From Rhodospirillales bacterium (GTDB lineage: Bacteria; Pseudomonadota; Alphaproteobacteria; Acetobacterales; Acetobacteraceae), in NCBI GenBank assembly GCA_025352565.1, contig JANXTF010000125.1:42047-106046 (forward strand): a DNA stretch of 64,000 bases, in the 5' to 3' direction. The notes beneath the pieces are model-generated. The model did not search any database and was not told the origin of the DNA. It was given only the letters and a program-made list of their open reading frames with translations. The position numbers and the translations under genes were made by a program. The first letter of the stretch is position 1; the number at the start of each line of letters is the position of its first letter. Below, piece after piece: positions 45,831 to 54,087 of this stretch.

Positions 45831-46427
45831 TCACCCCACCGGCGACGTCCGCGCCATGCCCGGATTCGCCGAAAAACCGGCATACCAAGCGGCCAGCAGC
45901 GGGGCGCCGTCCCGCCAAGGCTCCTGCGCGAACCGGAAATCCAGATAACCGAGCGCGCAGGCGACGGTGATCGTACCGATATCGGCCGTCCGATGCGGCA
46001 GATCGCCTTCCAGCAGCGCCAGAGCGCGATCGATCGCCGTTTTCATCCGCGCCATGGACACGTCGCGCGCCGCCTCCTGCGGCCTGGCGCTCTCCATCCG
46101 TCGGCCAACCGCAGCATCCATGATCCCGTCGCCGATCGCCTGCAGCTTCAGCGCCCGCCACCGCGCACCGCCGGCCGGTGGGAACATCGGCGCGGCGTCA
46201 CCCACGCTGTCGAGATATTCACAAATCACCGGGCTGTCGAACAGCGCCAGGCCATCGGCGGTCACCAGGCACGGGATCTTGGACAATGGATTGGCCGCCA
46301 CCAGTTCGGGCGGCGACAAATGCGGGTTGGTCGTCACCGCCTCGATCCGCTCCTCGATCCCGCGCGTGATGGCGCACGCCATCACCTTGCGGGCGAACGG
46401 GCTGGCACTTGCATGGAACAGCTTCAC
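45831..46427 (-). CDS. Glutathione S-transferase
   Basis: A 198-residue GST. The thioredoxin-like N-domain starts KLFHASASPFARKVMACAI, with a Ser/Phe at the site near the catalytic position, followed by NPLSKIPCLV (cis-Pro) and LFDSPVICEYLD, the glutathione gamma-Glu binding turn. The helical C-domain starts about residue 85 and contains IGTITVACALGYLDFR. The start is GTG at 46427 with AGGAG six bases upstream. It is followed on the minus strand at the other side by glyoxalase II, both using glutathione. Confidence 0.88.
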   Translation of the reverse strand: MKLFHASASPFARKVMACAITRGIEERIEAVTTNPHLSPPELVAANPLSKIPCLVTADGLALFDSPVICEYLDSVGDAAPMFPPAGGARWRALKLQAIGDGIMDAAVGRRMESARPQEAARDVSMARMKTAIDRALALLEGDLPHRTADIGTITVACALGYLDFRFAQEPWRDGAPLLAAWYAGFSANPGMARTSPVG

Positions 46428-46443
46428 GGGAAACTCCTAAAGG

Positions 46444-47166
46444 TCAGAATGTGTCTTTGGCGGCGCGTAGCTTGGCGAGGGCAGCCACATCGGGCGCCCG
46501 CAGGAACGGGTTGACCGCCAGTTCGTCGCCCAGCCGGCTCGGCACCGTTGGCCGGCCAGCCTGGCGTGCCGCCCGCACCCCGGCCGCGAACGCCGCCAGC
46601 GCGACGTTGTCCGGGTCGGCATGGACTGCGAAGCGCGCGTTGCTCTCGGTGTATTCATGGCCGCAGCAAACCAGCGTGTCCGGCGGCAGAGCGGCCAGCT
46701 TGCGCAGGCTGGCGAACATGTCCGCCGGCGTCCCTTCGAGCAGCCGCCCGCAGCCCAGGCTGAACAGCGTGTCGGCGCACAGCAGCACATGGCCGTTGGG
46801 GAAATAGAACGAGATATGCCCGATCGTGTGTCCCGGCGTGTCGATCACCTGTCCCTCGGCCCCGCCAAGCGTCACCGTGTCGCCCTCGCGCACCGCGACA
46901 TCGAGCTTCGGCAGCCGCCGCGCATCGGCCGCCGCCCCCACCACGCGGGCGCCGTATCTGGCGCGCACCGCGTTCACGCCGGCGATGTGGTCGTCATGGT
47001 GGTGGGTCAGCAATATCAGGTCGAGCCGCCCGCCCGCGGCGTCGATCGCCCGGCTCACCGCCGCCGCGTCGGCCGGGTCCACCACGGCGGTGGCGCCGCT
47101 GGGCTCGTCGCGGAGCAGCCAGGCGTAGTTGTCGGAGAGGATCGGGATTGCTTGCGCTGTGACCAT
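46444..47166 (-). CDS. gloB: Hydroxyacylglutathione hydrolase (glyoxalase II)
   Basis: A 240-residue metallo-beta-lactamase-fold hydrolase. The binuclear metal motif is LLTHHHDDHIAGV, with further ligands in DTPGHTIGHISFY and LCADTLFSLGCGRLLEG, then CCGHEYTESNARFA, which is typical of GloB, and a C-terminal RLGDELAVNPFLRA. It releases D-lactate and glutathione from S-lactoylglutathione. The start may be the ATG at 47166 or at 47175. The divergent methyltransferase beside gloB is a common alphaproteobacterial arrangement. Confidence 0.93.
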   Translation of the reverse strand: MVTAQAIPILSDNYAWLLRDEPSGATAVVDPADAAAVSRAIDAAGGRLDLILLTHHHDDHIAGVNAVRARYGARVVGAAADARRLPKLDVAVREGDTVTLGGAEGQVIDTPGHTIGHISFYFPNGHVLLCADTLFSLGCGRLLEGTPADMFASLRKLAALPPDTLVCCGHEYTESNARFAVHADPDNVALAAFAAGVRAARQAGRPTVPSRLGDELAVNPFLRAPDVAALAKLRAAKDTF

Positions 47167-47224
47167 GAACGCCATGTAGCATCCGTGGCACCGCGCGCAA
47201 CGCCCCATGCTAGGATATCCGGCA

Positions 47225-47935
47225 ATGGTCACCGACGTTCACGCCGCCCATGAATTCTACGCGAGCCGCCAGGGTGGGGTCGCGGCCTTGCTGCTGCGCG
47301 AGCGCCTGTCGGCGCTCTGGCCCGCCACCCCCGGCCAGTCCGTGCTCGGCCTTGGCTACGCGGCACCCTATCTGCGGCTCTGGCGCGACGGCGCCCGGCG
47401 CTGCGTGCTGCTCACGCCCGCCCAGCTCGGCGCCATACGCTGGCCCGCGGGCGCTGCCAGCCTCTCCTGCTCGGGCGAGGAGGAGGCGCTCCCGTTCCCC
47501 GATCTGTCGTTCGACCGCATCCTGGTGGTCCACGGCCTCGAAGCCGCCGAAAACGCCCGCCGGCTGTTGCGTGAACTCTGGCGCGTGCTGAAGGATGACG
47601 GGCGGCTGCTGGTGGTCGCCTCCAACCGCCGCGGCATGTGGGCGCATGTCGACAGCACGCCCTTCGGGCAGGGCCAACCGTACTCCCCCGGCCAAATCGG
47701 CCGCCTGCTCACAGCCGCCAGTTTCCGCGTCGAACGCCGCGACACCGCCCTCTATTTGCCGCCGAGCAATCTGCGCCTCGTGCTGCGCAGCGCGCGGGTA
47801 TGGGAAAAAGCCGGCCGCGTTTTGATGCCCCGCCTCGCCGGCGTCACCCTCACCGAAGCGGCAAAGGACGCCTACGGTGCCGTGCCCGTGCGGGCACCCG
47901 CCCGGCGCCGGGTGGTGTTCGCCGAGGCCGCTTGA
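47225..47935 (+). CDS. Class I SAM-dependent methyltransferase
   Basis: A 236-residue protein of the methyltransferase type often placed beside gloB. The SAM-binding strand reads SVLGLGYAAPYLRLW, with the glycines of motif I, and there are ALPFPDLSFDRILVVHGLE and LLRELWRVLKDDGRLLVV (motifs II/III of the Methyltransf_11 pattern). The C-terminal part has YSPGQIGRLLTAASFRVERR. The substrate is unknown. The divergent region shared with gloB is 58 bases. Confidence 0.85.
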   Translation: MVTDVHAAHEFYASRQGGVAALLLRERLSALWPATPGQSVLGLGYAAPYLRLWRDGARRCVLLTPAQLGAIRWPAGAASLSCSGEEEALPFPDLSFDRILVVHGLEAAENARRLLRELWRVLKDDGRLLVVASNRRGMWAHVDSTPFGQGQPYSPGQIGRLLTAASFRVERRDTALYLPPSNLRLVLRSARVWEKAGRVLMPRLAGVTLTEAAKDAYGAVPVRAPARRRVVFAEAA

Positions 47936-48022
47936 TGTGAGAAAGACGGTGGGGGCGTTCCAAGGCTGTTCACTGCGATAGAATTGCCCGTATTTTGAGC
48001 AGACTTTCGAGGCCTTCCGTAC

Positions 48023-48148
48023 ATGCACAGGAATCTCATGCCGCGCGGCAACGAGTTCGACATCGAACACAGGCAGCGGCCAATGGCCGGGCACAGGGAG
48101 CGGCCAATGGCCGGGCACAGGGAGCGGCCAATGGCCGGGGTGGCGTGA
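48023..48148 (+). CDS. 41-residue repeat-containing mini-ORF coupled to the MBL gene
   Basis: ATG at 48023 to TGA at 48146-48148. The peptide starts MHRNLMPRGNEFDIEHRQ and then repeats RPMAGHRE two times and RPMAG once, from the 24-base DNA repeats. Its TGA overlaps the GTG start of the MBL hydrolase (GTGA), as in translational coupling. The ribosome-binding site is weak (GAGG about 11 bases upstream). It could be a leader peptide, or only an open frame across a repeat. Confidence 0.35.
   Translation: MHRNLMPRGNEFDIEHRQRPMAGHRERPMAGHRERPMAGVA
48075..48140 (+). repeat. 24-bp direct repeats (2.75 copies) with a palindromic core, before the MBL gene
   Basis: Units start at 48075, 48099 and 48123, the last one partial. 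Each holds the palindromic core CGGCCAATGGCCGG and the tail GCACAGGG. The units are identical, so the duplication is recent. They end four bases before the GTG start of the MBL gene, so they could be tandem operator sites or change translation. In the other reading frame they encode AANGRAQG units. Confidence 0.75.
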
Positions 48149-49047
48149 GCACAAGCCTGGGCCGGGTCCGGACCAAGCCCCATGTCACCGGATTTTACGA
48201 TCCGGCGACTTTCAGCATCCAGTATGTCGTCGCGGACCCGGCCGCGCGTTCATGCGCGGTCATTGATCCGATCCTCGACTTCGATCCCAAGTCGGGCAGC
48301 ACGGGCACCGCATCGGCGGACCGTCTGCTCGACCATATCCGGTCGCACGGGCTGACCCTGGAGTGGATCCTCGACACCCATCCGCACGCTGACCATTTCT
48401 CGGCCGCTGGATATCTGAAAGACGTCACCGGCGCGCGCACGGCAATCGGGGAGCGTATCACCGAGGTCCAGAAAATCTGGAAAAAACTCTACAACCTGCC
48501 GGAAAAATTCCCCACCGACGGATCGCAGTGGGACAGGCTCTTCGCGGACGGCGAGAGCTTCGCGCTCGGCGAGACCGAAATCTCCGTGATGCTCACACCC
48601 GGCCATACGCTGTGTTCGGTCACCTATGTCGCGGGCGACGCGGCGTTCGTTCACGACACCTTGTTCATGCCTGATTCCGGCAGCGCGCGTGCCGACTTTC
48701 CGGGGGGCGACGCGAGGCGGCTCTGGCAGAGCATACAGGCAATCGTGGCACTGCCCGACGATACCCGCCTGTTCACCGGCCACGACTACCGGCCGGGGGG
48801 CAGGGAGGCGATGTGGGAGAGCAGCGTCGCATCCCAGAAGTTCGGGAATGCTCATGTCAGGGACTGCGGCGAGGCCGAATTCGTCGCATTGCGAACCGGA
48901 CGGGACCGGACGCTGCCGATGCCGAAGCTGATCCTGAGCGCGTTGCAGGTGAACATCGCGGGCGGCCGCCTGCCTGCGGCGGAGAGCGATGGACAAAGCT
49001 ATCTCAAGATACCACTGAACGCTTTCCCCGGCGCGCGCTGGGAATAG
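48145..49047 (+). CDS. MBL-fold metallohydrolase, persulfide dioxygenase-like (Blh/ETHE1 type)
   Basis: A 300-residue metallo-beta-lactamase-fold protein. The opening KPHVTGFYDPATFSIQYVV and CAVIDPILDFDPKSGST are typical of the Blh/ETHE1-like group. Metal ligands lie in DTHPHADHFSAAGYL (His79, His81, Asp83, His84), in MLTPGHTLCSVTY and in HDTLFMPDSGSARADFPGGD. Relatives oxidise glutathione persulfide or act with rhodaneses in H2S detoxification. The GTG at 48145 is chosen because family similarity begins there; the extension back to 47995 lies across the DNA repeats. Confidence 0.83.
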   Translation: MSTSLGRVRTKPHVTGFYDPATFSIQYVVADPAARSCAVIDPILDFDPKSGSTGTASADRLLDHIRSHGLTLEWILDTHPHADHFSAAGYLKDVTGARTAIGERITEVQKIWKKLYNLPEKFPTDGSQWDRLFADGESFALGETEISVMLTPGHTLCSVTYVAGDAAFVHDTLFMPDSGSARADFPGGDARRLWQSIQAIVALPDDTRLFTGHDYRPGGREAMWESSVASQKFGNAHVRDCGEAEFVALRTGRDRTLPMPKLILSALQVNIAGGRLPAAESDGQSYLKIPLNAFPGARWE

Positions 49048-49122
49048 GATTCGCGGCCGATCCGTGCGACCGGATGGGCGATTATATCGAACGCTGCCGC
49101 GGGATCATTTTCCGCGCCAGGC

Positions 49123-50112
49123 TCAGGCCGCGCGCCGCCTCGGCATCATCTCACGGGCGATGCGGACCACGTCGAGCGCCGACGGGACCGAGAGTTTCTC
49201 GAGGCCGGGCGTCGAAGGCTTCGGGACGAACGGCGAGCCGATGCGGCGCACCGGGCCGTCGAGCGCATTGAACCGCTTTTCGCCGATCGTGGCCGCGATC
49301 TCGGACGCGATCGAGCCGAACAGCGTCGCCTCGTTCACCACCAGGGCGCGCCCGGTCTTCTCGACCGATGCGAAAATCGTGTCCCAGTCGAGCGGCGACA
49401 CCGTGCGGGGATCGATGACCTCCGCCGAGATGCCTTCCGCCGCGAGCGTGTCGGCGGCCTCCAGCGCCTTGGACACCATCAGGCCGGTGGCGACGATGCT
49501 GAGATCGGTGCCGGACCGCGCCACGCTGGCGCAGCCGAAGGGAATGAGGTGCTCGCCATCCTCGGGCACCGGACCCTTGACGTTGTAGAGCAGCTTATGT
49601 TCGAGAAAGATCACCGGGTCCTCGCCACGCAATGCCGTCTTCAGCAGGCCCTTCGCATCGGCCGGCGTGGCGGGCATGGCCACGCGCAGGCCGGGGATGT
49701 GGGCGTACCAAGCCTCCAGCGACTGCGAGTGCTGCGCCGCGATGCCCTTGGCGATGCCATAGGGCGTGCGGACCACCAGGGGAACCCGCGCCTGGCCGCC
49801 GGACATGTAGCGGATCTTGGCGGCCTGGTTGACCACCTCGTCCATGCACACTGTCATGAAGTCCGAATACATGATCTCGGCGACGACAGGGCCGCCCGTC
49901 ATGGCCGCGCCGAGCGCGGTGCCCACGATCGCCGCCTCCGAGATCGGCGTCTCGATCATACGGCCGGGGAACAGCTCGCCAAAATTCAGATGCATCCCGA
50001 ACGAGCCGCCGCCGGGCAACAGATCCTCGCCCATGATGATCATCCGCGGCGAGCGCCGCATCTCCTCGCTCAGCGCCTCGCGGATTGCCTCGCGGTAGGT
50101 GATCTCGCGCAT
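49123..50112 (-). CDS. 2-oxoacid/acetoin dehydrogenase E1 component, beta subunit
   Basis: A 329-residue transketolase-like protein. Typical segments are TYREAIREALSEEMRR, IIMGEDLLPGGGSFG with MGED, ETPISEAAIVGTALGAA, then EIMYSDFMTVCMDEVVNQAA and KIRYMSGGQARVPLVVRTPY. It joins E1 alpha to bind TPP and decarboxylate the keto acid. Similar to PdhB/AcoB; acetoin versus pyruvate use cannot be told. GAGGGG lies before the ATG. It is the last gene of a minus-strand operon that lacks E3. Confidence 0.9.
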   Translation of the reverse strand: MREITYREAIREALSEEMRRSPRMIIMGEDLLPGGGSFGMHLNFGELFPGRMIETPISEAAIVGTALGAAMTGGPVVAEIMYSDFMTVCMDEVVNQAAKIRYMSGGQARVPLVVRTPYGIAKGIAAQHSQSLEAWYAHIPGLRVAMPATPADAKGLLKTALRGEDPVIFLEHKLLYNVKGPVPEDGEHLIPFGCASVARSGTDLSIVATGLMVSKALEAADTLAAEGISAEVIDPRTVSPLDWDTIFASVEKTGRALVVNEATLFGSIASEIAATIGEKRFNALDGPVRRIGSPFVPKPSTPGLEKLSVPSALDVVRIAREMMPRRRAA

Positions 50113-50122
50113 CGGTGTCCCC

Positions 50123-51085
50123 TCAGGCATAAACGTCACTGAACAGCTCTTCGTCGTTCGGGTAGGCGCTCGCTTCGGCGAAGGCCACGGCAGCGGCCAC
50201 CTCGGCATCCACCGCCGCGCGGATGGCGTCGCCGTCGCCGAGCATCTCGGCGTCCATCAGTTCGCGCTCGAATGCCGCGATCGGGTCTCGCGTGCGGCGC
50301 AGCTCATCGACGCTCGCCTTGGTCCGGTAGACCTGTGGATCGCCCGATGAGTGGCCGGTGAAGCGTTGCGTCTTCAGTTCCAGCAAGGTCGGGCCATCGC
50401 CCGCAAGCGCGCGCTCGCGGGCCGTGGTCGCGGCGCGGAACACCGCGCGCACATCGTTGCCGTCGAGCTGCACGCCCGGTATCTTGTAGTTGGATGCGAG
50501 GTCGGCGACGTTGTCGAACACCATCGTCTCCGACCGGTGCATGTACTGCGCGTAATCGTTGTTCTCGCACACCAGCAGCAGCGGCAGCTTCAGCAGCGAG
50601 GCCATGTTCGTGGTTTCATGGAACGTGCCCCGCGTCACCGCGCCATCGCCGAAGAACGCGACCGCGACGCGGCCGTTCTTTGAGATCTTCGCGTTCAGGG
50701 CGGCGCCGGCCGCGATCGCATAGCTCGCGCCCACGATCCCGTTCGCGCCCAGCATCCCGCAGCTGAAATCGGCGATGTGCAGCGAGCCGCCCTTGCCTTT
50801 GCAATATCCCGTCTCGCGGCCGAACAGCTCCGCCATCATGCGGTCCATGCGCGCGCCCTTGGCGATGCTGTGGCCGTGGCCGCGATGCGTCGAAGCGACG
50901 TAGTCCTCGGACGTCAAGGCTCCGCAGATGCCGACGGCGCAGGATTCCTGCCCTTCGTAGCTGTGCAGCGCGCCGTAAATCTTGCCGAGCGAGGACTGAT
51001 AGACGGCTGCCCGCTCGAAAGCCCGGATGCGCAACATGTCGCGCCAGAAGCCGACCAGCCGCTCAGGTGTAAGATCGTTGTCCAA
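50123..51085 (-). CDS. 2-oxoacid/acetoin dehydrogenase E1 component, alpha subunit
   Basis: A 320-residue TPP-binding subunit. The opening is FWRDMLRIRAFERAAVYQSS, followed by STHRGHGHSIAKGARMDRMM. The TPP motif is complete: FFGDGAVTRGTFHETTNMAS to VCENNDYAQYM (GDG to NN). The TTG at 51085 is chosen because GGAGG lies six bases upstream; an upstream ATG would extend into Trp-rich non-family sequence. Ten bases separate it from E1 beta. Style is closest to AcoA-type acetoin dehydrogenase alpha. Confidence 0.9.
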   Translation of the reverse strand: MDNDLTPERLVGFWRDMLRIRAFERAAVYQSSLGKIYGALHSYEGQESCAVGICGALTSEDYVASTHRGHGHSIAKGARMDRMMAELFGRETGYCKGKGGSLHIADFSCGMLGANGIVGASYAIAAGAALNAKISKNGRVAVAFFGDGAVTRGTFHETTNMASLLKLPLLLVCENNDYAQYMHRSETMVFDNVADLASNYKIPGVQLDGNDVRAVFRAATTARERALAGDGPTLLELKTQRFTGHSSGDPQVYRTKASVDELRRTRDPIAAFERELMDAEMLGDGDAIRAAVDAEVAAAVAFAEASAYPNDEELFSDVYA

Positions 51086-51116
51086 TGCAGTCCTCCAACC
51101 GTGATGGGTTTGCCCG

Positions 51117-52160
51117 TCAGGCGCGTTCCAGGGTGGCGGCGATGTCCGCCAGAAGCTCCGCTGCGGCCACGCCGTCATTCGCGCGATGGTCGAACACAAG
51201 GCTCAGCCGCACTTCGCTGGCGAAGCGGACGCTGCCGTCCGGGGCCTCGCGGGCGACCCTGTCGACCCGCCCGACGCCGAGGATGGCGACCTGCGGGGCA
51301 TTGATGACCGGCGTGAAGAAATCGACTCCCCAGCGCCCGAGGCTGCTCACGCTGAATGTCGCGTCCAGCGTCTGCCCGCCGCCGAGCGAACCGCCGCGCG
51401 CCGATGCCGCGAGAAGCGCGATCTCACGGCCGATGCCCGCCACGTCCAGGCTGTCGGCCCGCCGGATGACGGGCATCATCAGCCCGCCCTCGCTCGCCAC
51501 GGCGACGCCGATATCGATCGCCGGACCCTGGTGGAACGCGTCGGTCTTGAGCCACCCGTTGAACTGGCCGTGACGCGAAAGCGCCTGCGCGGTCGCGTGG
51601 ACCACCGCCGCGGTCAGCCCAGCTTGGCGGGCCTGGAGCAAGCGGCCGACATCGACGCTGCGGACCAGCGTCACGTGCGGGATGGTCCGCCATGCGGCCG
51701 CTGTCGCGTCGGCGATGGCCCGGCGCATCGGCGTGAACTTCGTCATGCGGACTTGCGGGCCGGCTTGGGCTGCTTCCCGCACGTCGTCCCGCGTGACGAT
51801 ACCGTCCTCTCCGGTGCCCCGGACGGCGGCGATGTCGACCCCAAGCTCGGCCGCCAACGACCGCGCGGCCGGCGAGGCCGCGGCCCGCTGCGGCGGCGCC
51901 ACAGGCGCGCTCACCGCATCGCCGGGGGCGCCGACCACGCCGATAATGGTGCCGACCGCGACCACGGTCCCAGCCGGCACTGCGATGGCGAGCAGGATTC
52001 CGTCGGCCGGTGCCTCCACGTCGAAGCTCGCCTTATCGGTCTCGATGATTGCGATGACTTCGTCCCTCGTCACAGCGTCGCCGACCTTCTTGAGCCACTC
52101 TCCGACCTTGCCCTCCTCCATGGTGTGGCCAAGGTTGGGCATGCCGATGTTCCAGGTCAT
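51117..52160 (-). CDS. 2-oxoacid dehydrogenase E2 (dihydrolipoamide acyltransferase), short form
   Basis: A 347-residue acyltransferase. One lipoyl domain (residues 1-78) carries Lys43 in ETDKASFDVEAP. A peripheral subunit-binding domain follows near residue 100 (SLAAELGVDIAAVRGTGEDGI with VTRDDV). The catalytic domain holds DHRANDGVAAAELL at the C-terminus with His325 and Asp329. It has one lipoyl domain and is shorter than PDH E2, as in acetoin dehydrogenase complexes. It takes the acyl group from E1 to CoA. E3 is not in the window, so a shared lipoamide dehydrogenase must serve it. Confidence 0.9.
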   Translation of the reverse strand: MTWNIGMPNLGHTMEEGKVGEWLKKVGDAVTRDEVIAIIETDKASFDVEAPADGILLAIAVPAGTVVAVGTIIGVVGAPGDAVSAPVAPPQRAAASPAARSLAAELGVDIAAVRGTGEDGIVTRDDVREAAQAGPQVRMTKFTPMRRAIADATAAAWRTIPHVTLVRSVDVGRLLQARQAGLTAAVVHATAQALSRHGQFNGWLKTDAFHQGPAIDIGVAVASEGGLMMPVIRRADSLDVAGIGREIALLAASARGGSLGGGQTLDATFSVSSLGRWGVDFFTPVINAPQVAILGVGRVDRVAREAPDGSVRFASEVRLSLVFDHRANDGVAAAELLADIAATLERA

Positions 52161-52177
52161 TGCGCGATCCTGGGTTC

Positions 52178-52189
52178 GCGCTTAAGCGC
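52178..52189. repeat. Perfect 12-bp palindrome between SDR and E2 genes
   Basis: GCGCTTAAGCGC is a perfect palindrome in the 37-base gap before the E2 start. It could be a regulator site or a small hairpin that modulates expression within the operon. No second copy was noticed in the window. Confidence 0.3.
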
Positions 52190-52197
52190 ACGAGGTG

Positions 52198-52932
52198 TCA
52201 CGAGTGCCAGACTCCGCCGTCGATGTTGATGGTCTGGCCGGTGATGTACGTCGAGCCCGGCCCGCACAGGAACGTCACCACCGACGCGATCTCCTCCGGC
52301 TCGCCGAAGCGGCCCAGCGGAATGGTTGCCATGATGCCCTGGCCCCGCTCCTCGAACACCGCCGTCGTCATGGCGGTCCGGATGGCGTTCGGTGCGACCG
52401 CGTTGACCAGCGTGTGCGGTGCGAACTGGCGCGAGAGCCCCCGCGTCAGCCCCACCACGCCCGCCTTCGCCGCCGAATACGAGACCCGTCCCGGAACGCC
52501 CTTGCGGTAGGCCCCGGAACTGCAGAACACGATCCGGCATACCTGGTCCAGATCCCGGCGGGTCTGGAAGGCGACCGCCAGGTCGTAGCCGTTGGTCAGG
52601 TTGGACGCGATCGCGCGGTCCCATACCGAGTGGTCGTCCGGGTCGAGCGGATCGGGCTCGAACAGGCCGGCCATGTGGATCAGTCCGTAGATCGGCCGCC
52701 CGGCCGCGTCGAGTGCCGCTGCCGCCTCCTGGGGGGACGCAAGACGGGAACAATGGGTCGAGACCCTGCCGGCGGCACCGAGCCCGTCGCGCACGGCGTC
52801 GAGCCGCGTCTGGTCCACATCGACCAGCAGGACAAACGCGCCCCTCGACAGCAGGTCGGCCGCGCAGGTCTTGCCGATTCCGCCGGCCCCGCCGGTGATG
52901 ACGAATTGCCGTCCGTCGAAACCATCACGCAT
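52198..52932 (-). CDS. SDR-family oxidoreductase
   Basis: A 244-residue classical SDR. Cofactor turn [12 protein letters not shown], strand-2 Asp (LLVDVDQTR), Ser in [10 protein letters not shown] and Tyr-x-x-x-Lys in [13 protein letters not shown] are intact; the end has [16 protein letters not shown] is the likely cofactor. AAGGAGA lies well placed before the ATG. It lies between another SDR and the E2 gene in one operon; a role in making a hydroxy- or diketone substrate for the TPP enzyme is inference. Confidence 0.87.
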   Translation of the reverse strand: MRDGFDGRQFVITGGAGGIGKTCAADLLSRGAFVLLVDVDQTRLDAVRDGLGAAGRVSTHCSRLASPQEAAAALDAAGRPIYGLIHMAGLFEPDPLDPDDHSVWDRAIASNLTNGYDLAVAFQTRRDLDQVCRIVFCSSGAYRKGVPGRVSYSAAKAGVVGLTRGLSRQFAPHTLVNAVAPNAIRTAMTTAVFEERGQGIMATIPLGRFGEPEEIASVVTFLCGPGSTYITGQTINIDGGVWHS

Positions 52933-53026
52933 CTGCTATCTCCTTCGGGCTCATTCCGACGTCCATGTGACCCGGGCAGTCGCGCGGGACCCGCGAGTAC
53001 TCATGTGTTTCGGCTGACCAGCACCA

Positions 53027-53833
53027 TCAGCGCGCGGTGAACCCGCCGTCGATCACGAGTTCGGAGCCGGTGACGAACTTGGACTCGTCGCTGGCCAGAT
53101 AGAGTACTCCATAGGCGATGTCATCGGGTTCACCGAGATGGCCGAGCGGTTGCAGCTTGTCGTAGAGCCGGCGCGCTTCCTCGATGTCGTTGAAACGGGA
53201 CAGACCGCTTTGCAGCAGGGGTGTGTCGATGAAGCCGGGATGTACCGAGTTCACCCGCACGTTCACGCCGTCCTCGGCGCACGACAGGGCCACCGTCTTG
53301 GAGTAGAGCCGCACGCCGCCCTTCGAGGCCGAGTAGGCCTCCATTCCTGTCCGCCCCACCAGGCCCAGGACGGACGAGATGTTCACGATCGAACCGCGAA
53401 CCGGATCGCTACGCATCATCGCCGCGAGCCCGTGCTTGGTGCCGAGAAACACGCCGTCGAGATTGACCCGCATGACCGCGCGCCAGTGCTCCAACGTCTG
53501 TTCGGACGGCGCGACCCGTGGACCCGCGCCGACGCCCGCGCAGTTGACCACGATATCGAGGCGACCGAACCGGGACATGATTTCCCCAATGAGGCGAACC
53601 CAGCTCTGCTCATCGGCCACGTCGTGATGCACGCACATGCTGCGTTCGCCGGCGGGATCGAATTGGCCGGCAAGGCGTGCCGCATCGTCGTCCCGGAGGT
53701 CGGCCAGAACCACCCTGGCACCCTCGCGCGCGAGCAGGCTCGCGCACGCCGCCCCGATGCCGCTCGCGGCGCCGGTGACAAGGGCCACCTTGCCGGCGAC
53801 CCGGCCACCCGATCGCATTCCAGCCGCCGTCAT
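53027..53833 (-). CDS. SDR-family oxidoreductase
   Basis: A 268-residue SDR with [10 protein letters not shown], strand-2 Asp (VLADLRDDD), NCAG, Ser in NISSVLGLVG, Tyr-x-x-x-Lys in AYSASKGGVRLY and the end FVTGSELVIDGG. All catalytic residues are kept. Sequence style is that of cyclopentanol / 3-alpha-hydroxysteroid-type alcohol dehydrogenases. The start at 53833 or at 53818; neither has a strong ribosome-binding site. It is the first clear gene of the minus-strand operon. Confidence 0.86.
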   Translation of the reverse strand: MTAAGMRSGGRVAGKVALVTGAASGIGAACASLLAREGARVVLADLRDDDAARLAGQFDPAGERSMCVHHDVADEQSWVRLIGEIMSRFGRLDIVVNCAGVGAGPRVAPSEQTLEHWRAVMRVNLDGVFLGTKHGLAAMMRSDPVRGSIVNISSVLGLVGRTGMEAYSASKGGVRLYSKTVALSCAEDGVNVRVNSVHPGFIDTPLLQSGLSRFNDIEEARRLYDKLQPLGHLGEPDDIAYGVLYLASDESKFVTGSELVIDGGFTAR

Positions 53834-54087
53834 TGGCTGAACCCGAACGCATGTTCATGCGCCACGACACGAAGCCTCATTGCTCGTCTTTCCCCGTTTG
53901 CGTAGCCCAGCTCTTCTATCGGCGCCTCAAACACGTTCCCGATCGATCGCGGAACCGAGCCGCAAGTCCGGTAAACCGGGTCCGTGCGGCGAAGCATACT
54001 GCCTAACATCATTTCTTGCTTGTAAGAAAACAGAATTTACCGAGCGGCCGGTGGCGCGCATGTGCCAGCGGAATGGTCCGGGTGGCG
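53834..54087. other. Intergenic region upstream of the SDR-E1-E2 operon
   Basis: Most of these 254 bases seem non-coding. A 60-codon minus-strand frame (53830-54012) ends in an ATGA overlap with the SDR start, but its sequence resembles nothing I know and has no good ribosome-binding site. A 6-bp inverted repeat TTTCTT/AAGAAA lies near 54012-54029 in an AT-rich patch that could hold the operon promoter or end the upstream lactonase transcript. Confidence 0.35.

Noticed and set aside
48075..48140. CRISPR-like array
   Set aside because: The units are contiguous with no spacers and only 2.75 copies; it is a simple tandem repeat.
53830..54012. 60-codon minus-strand ORF overlapping the SDR start as ATGA
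   Set aside because: The overlap is suggestive, but there is no ribosome-binding site, no recognisable sequence and unremarkable composition; listed only under the intergenic region.
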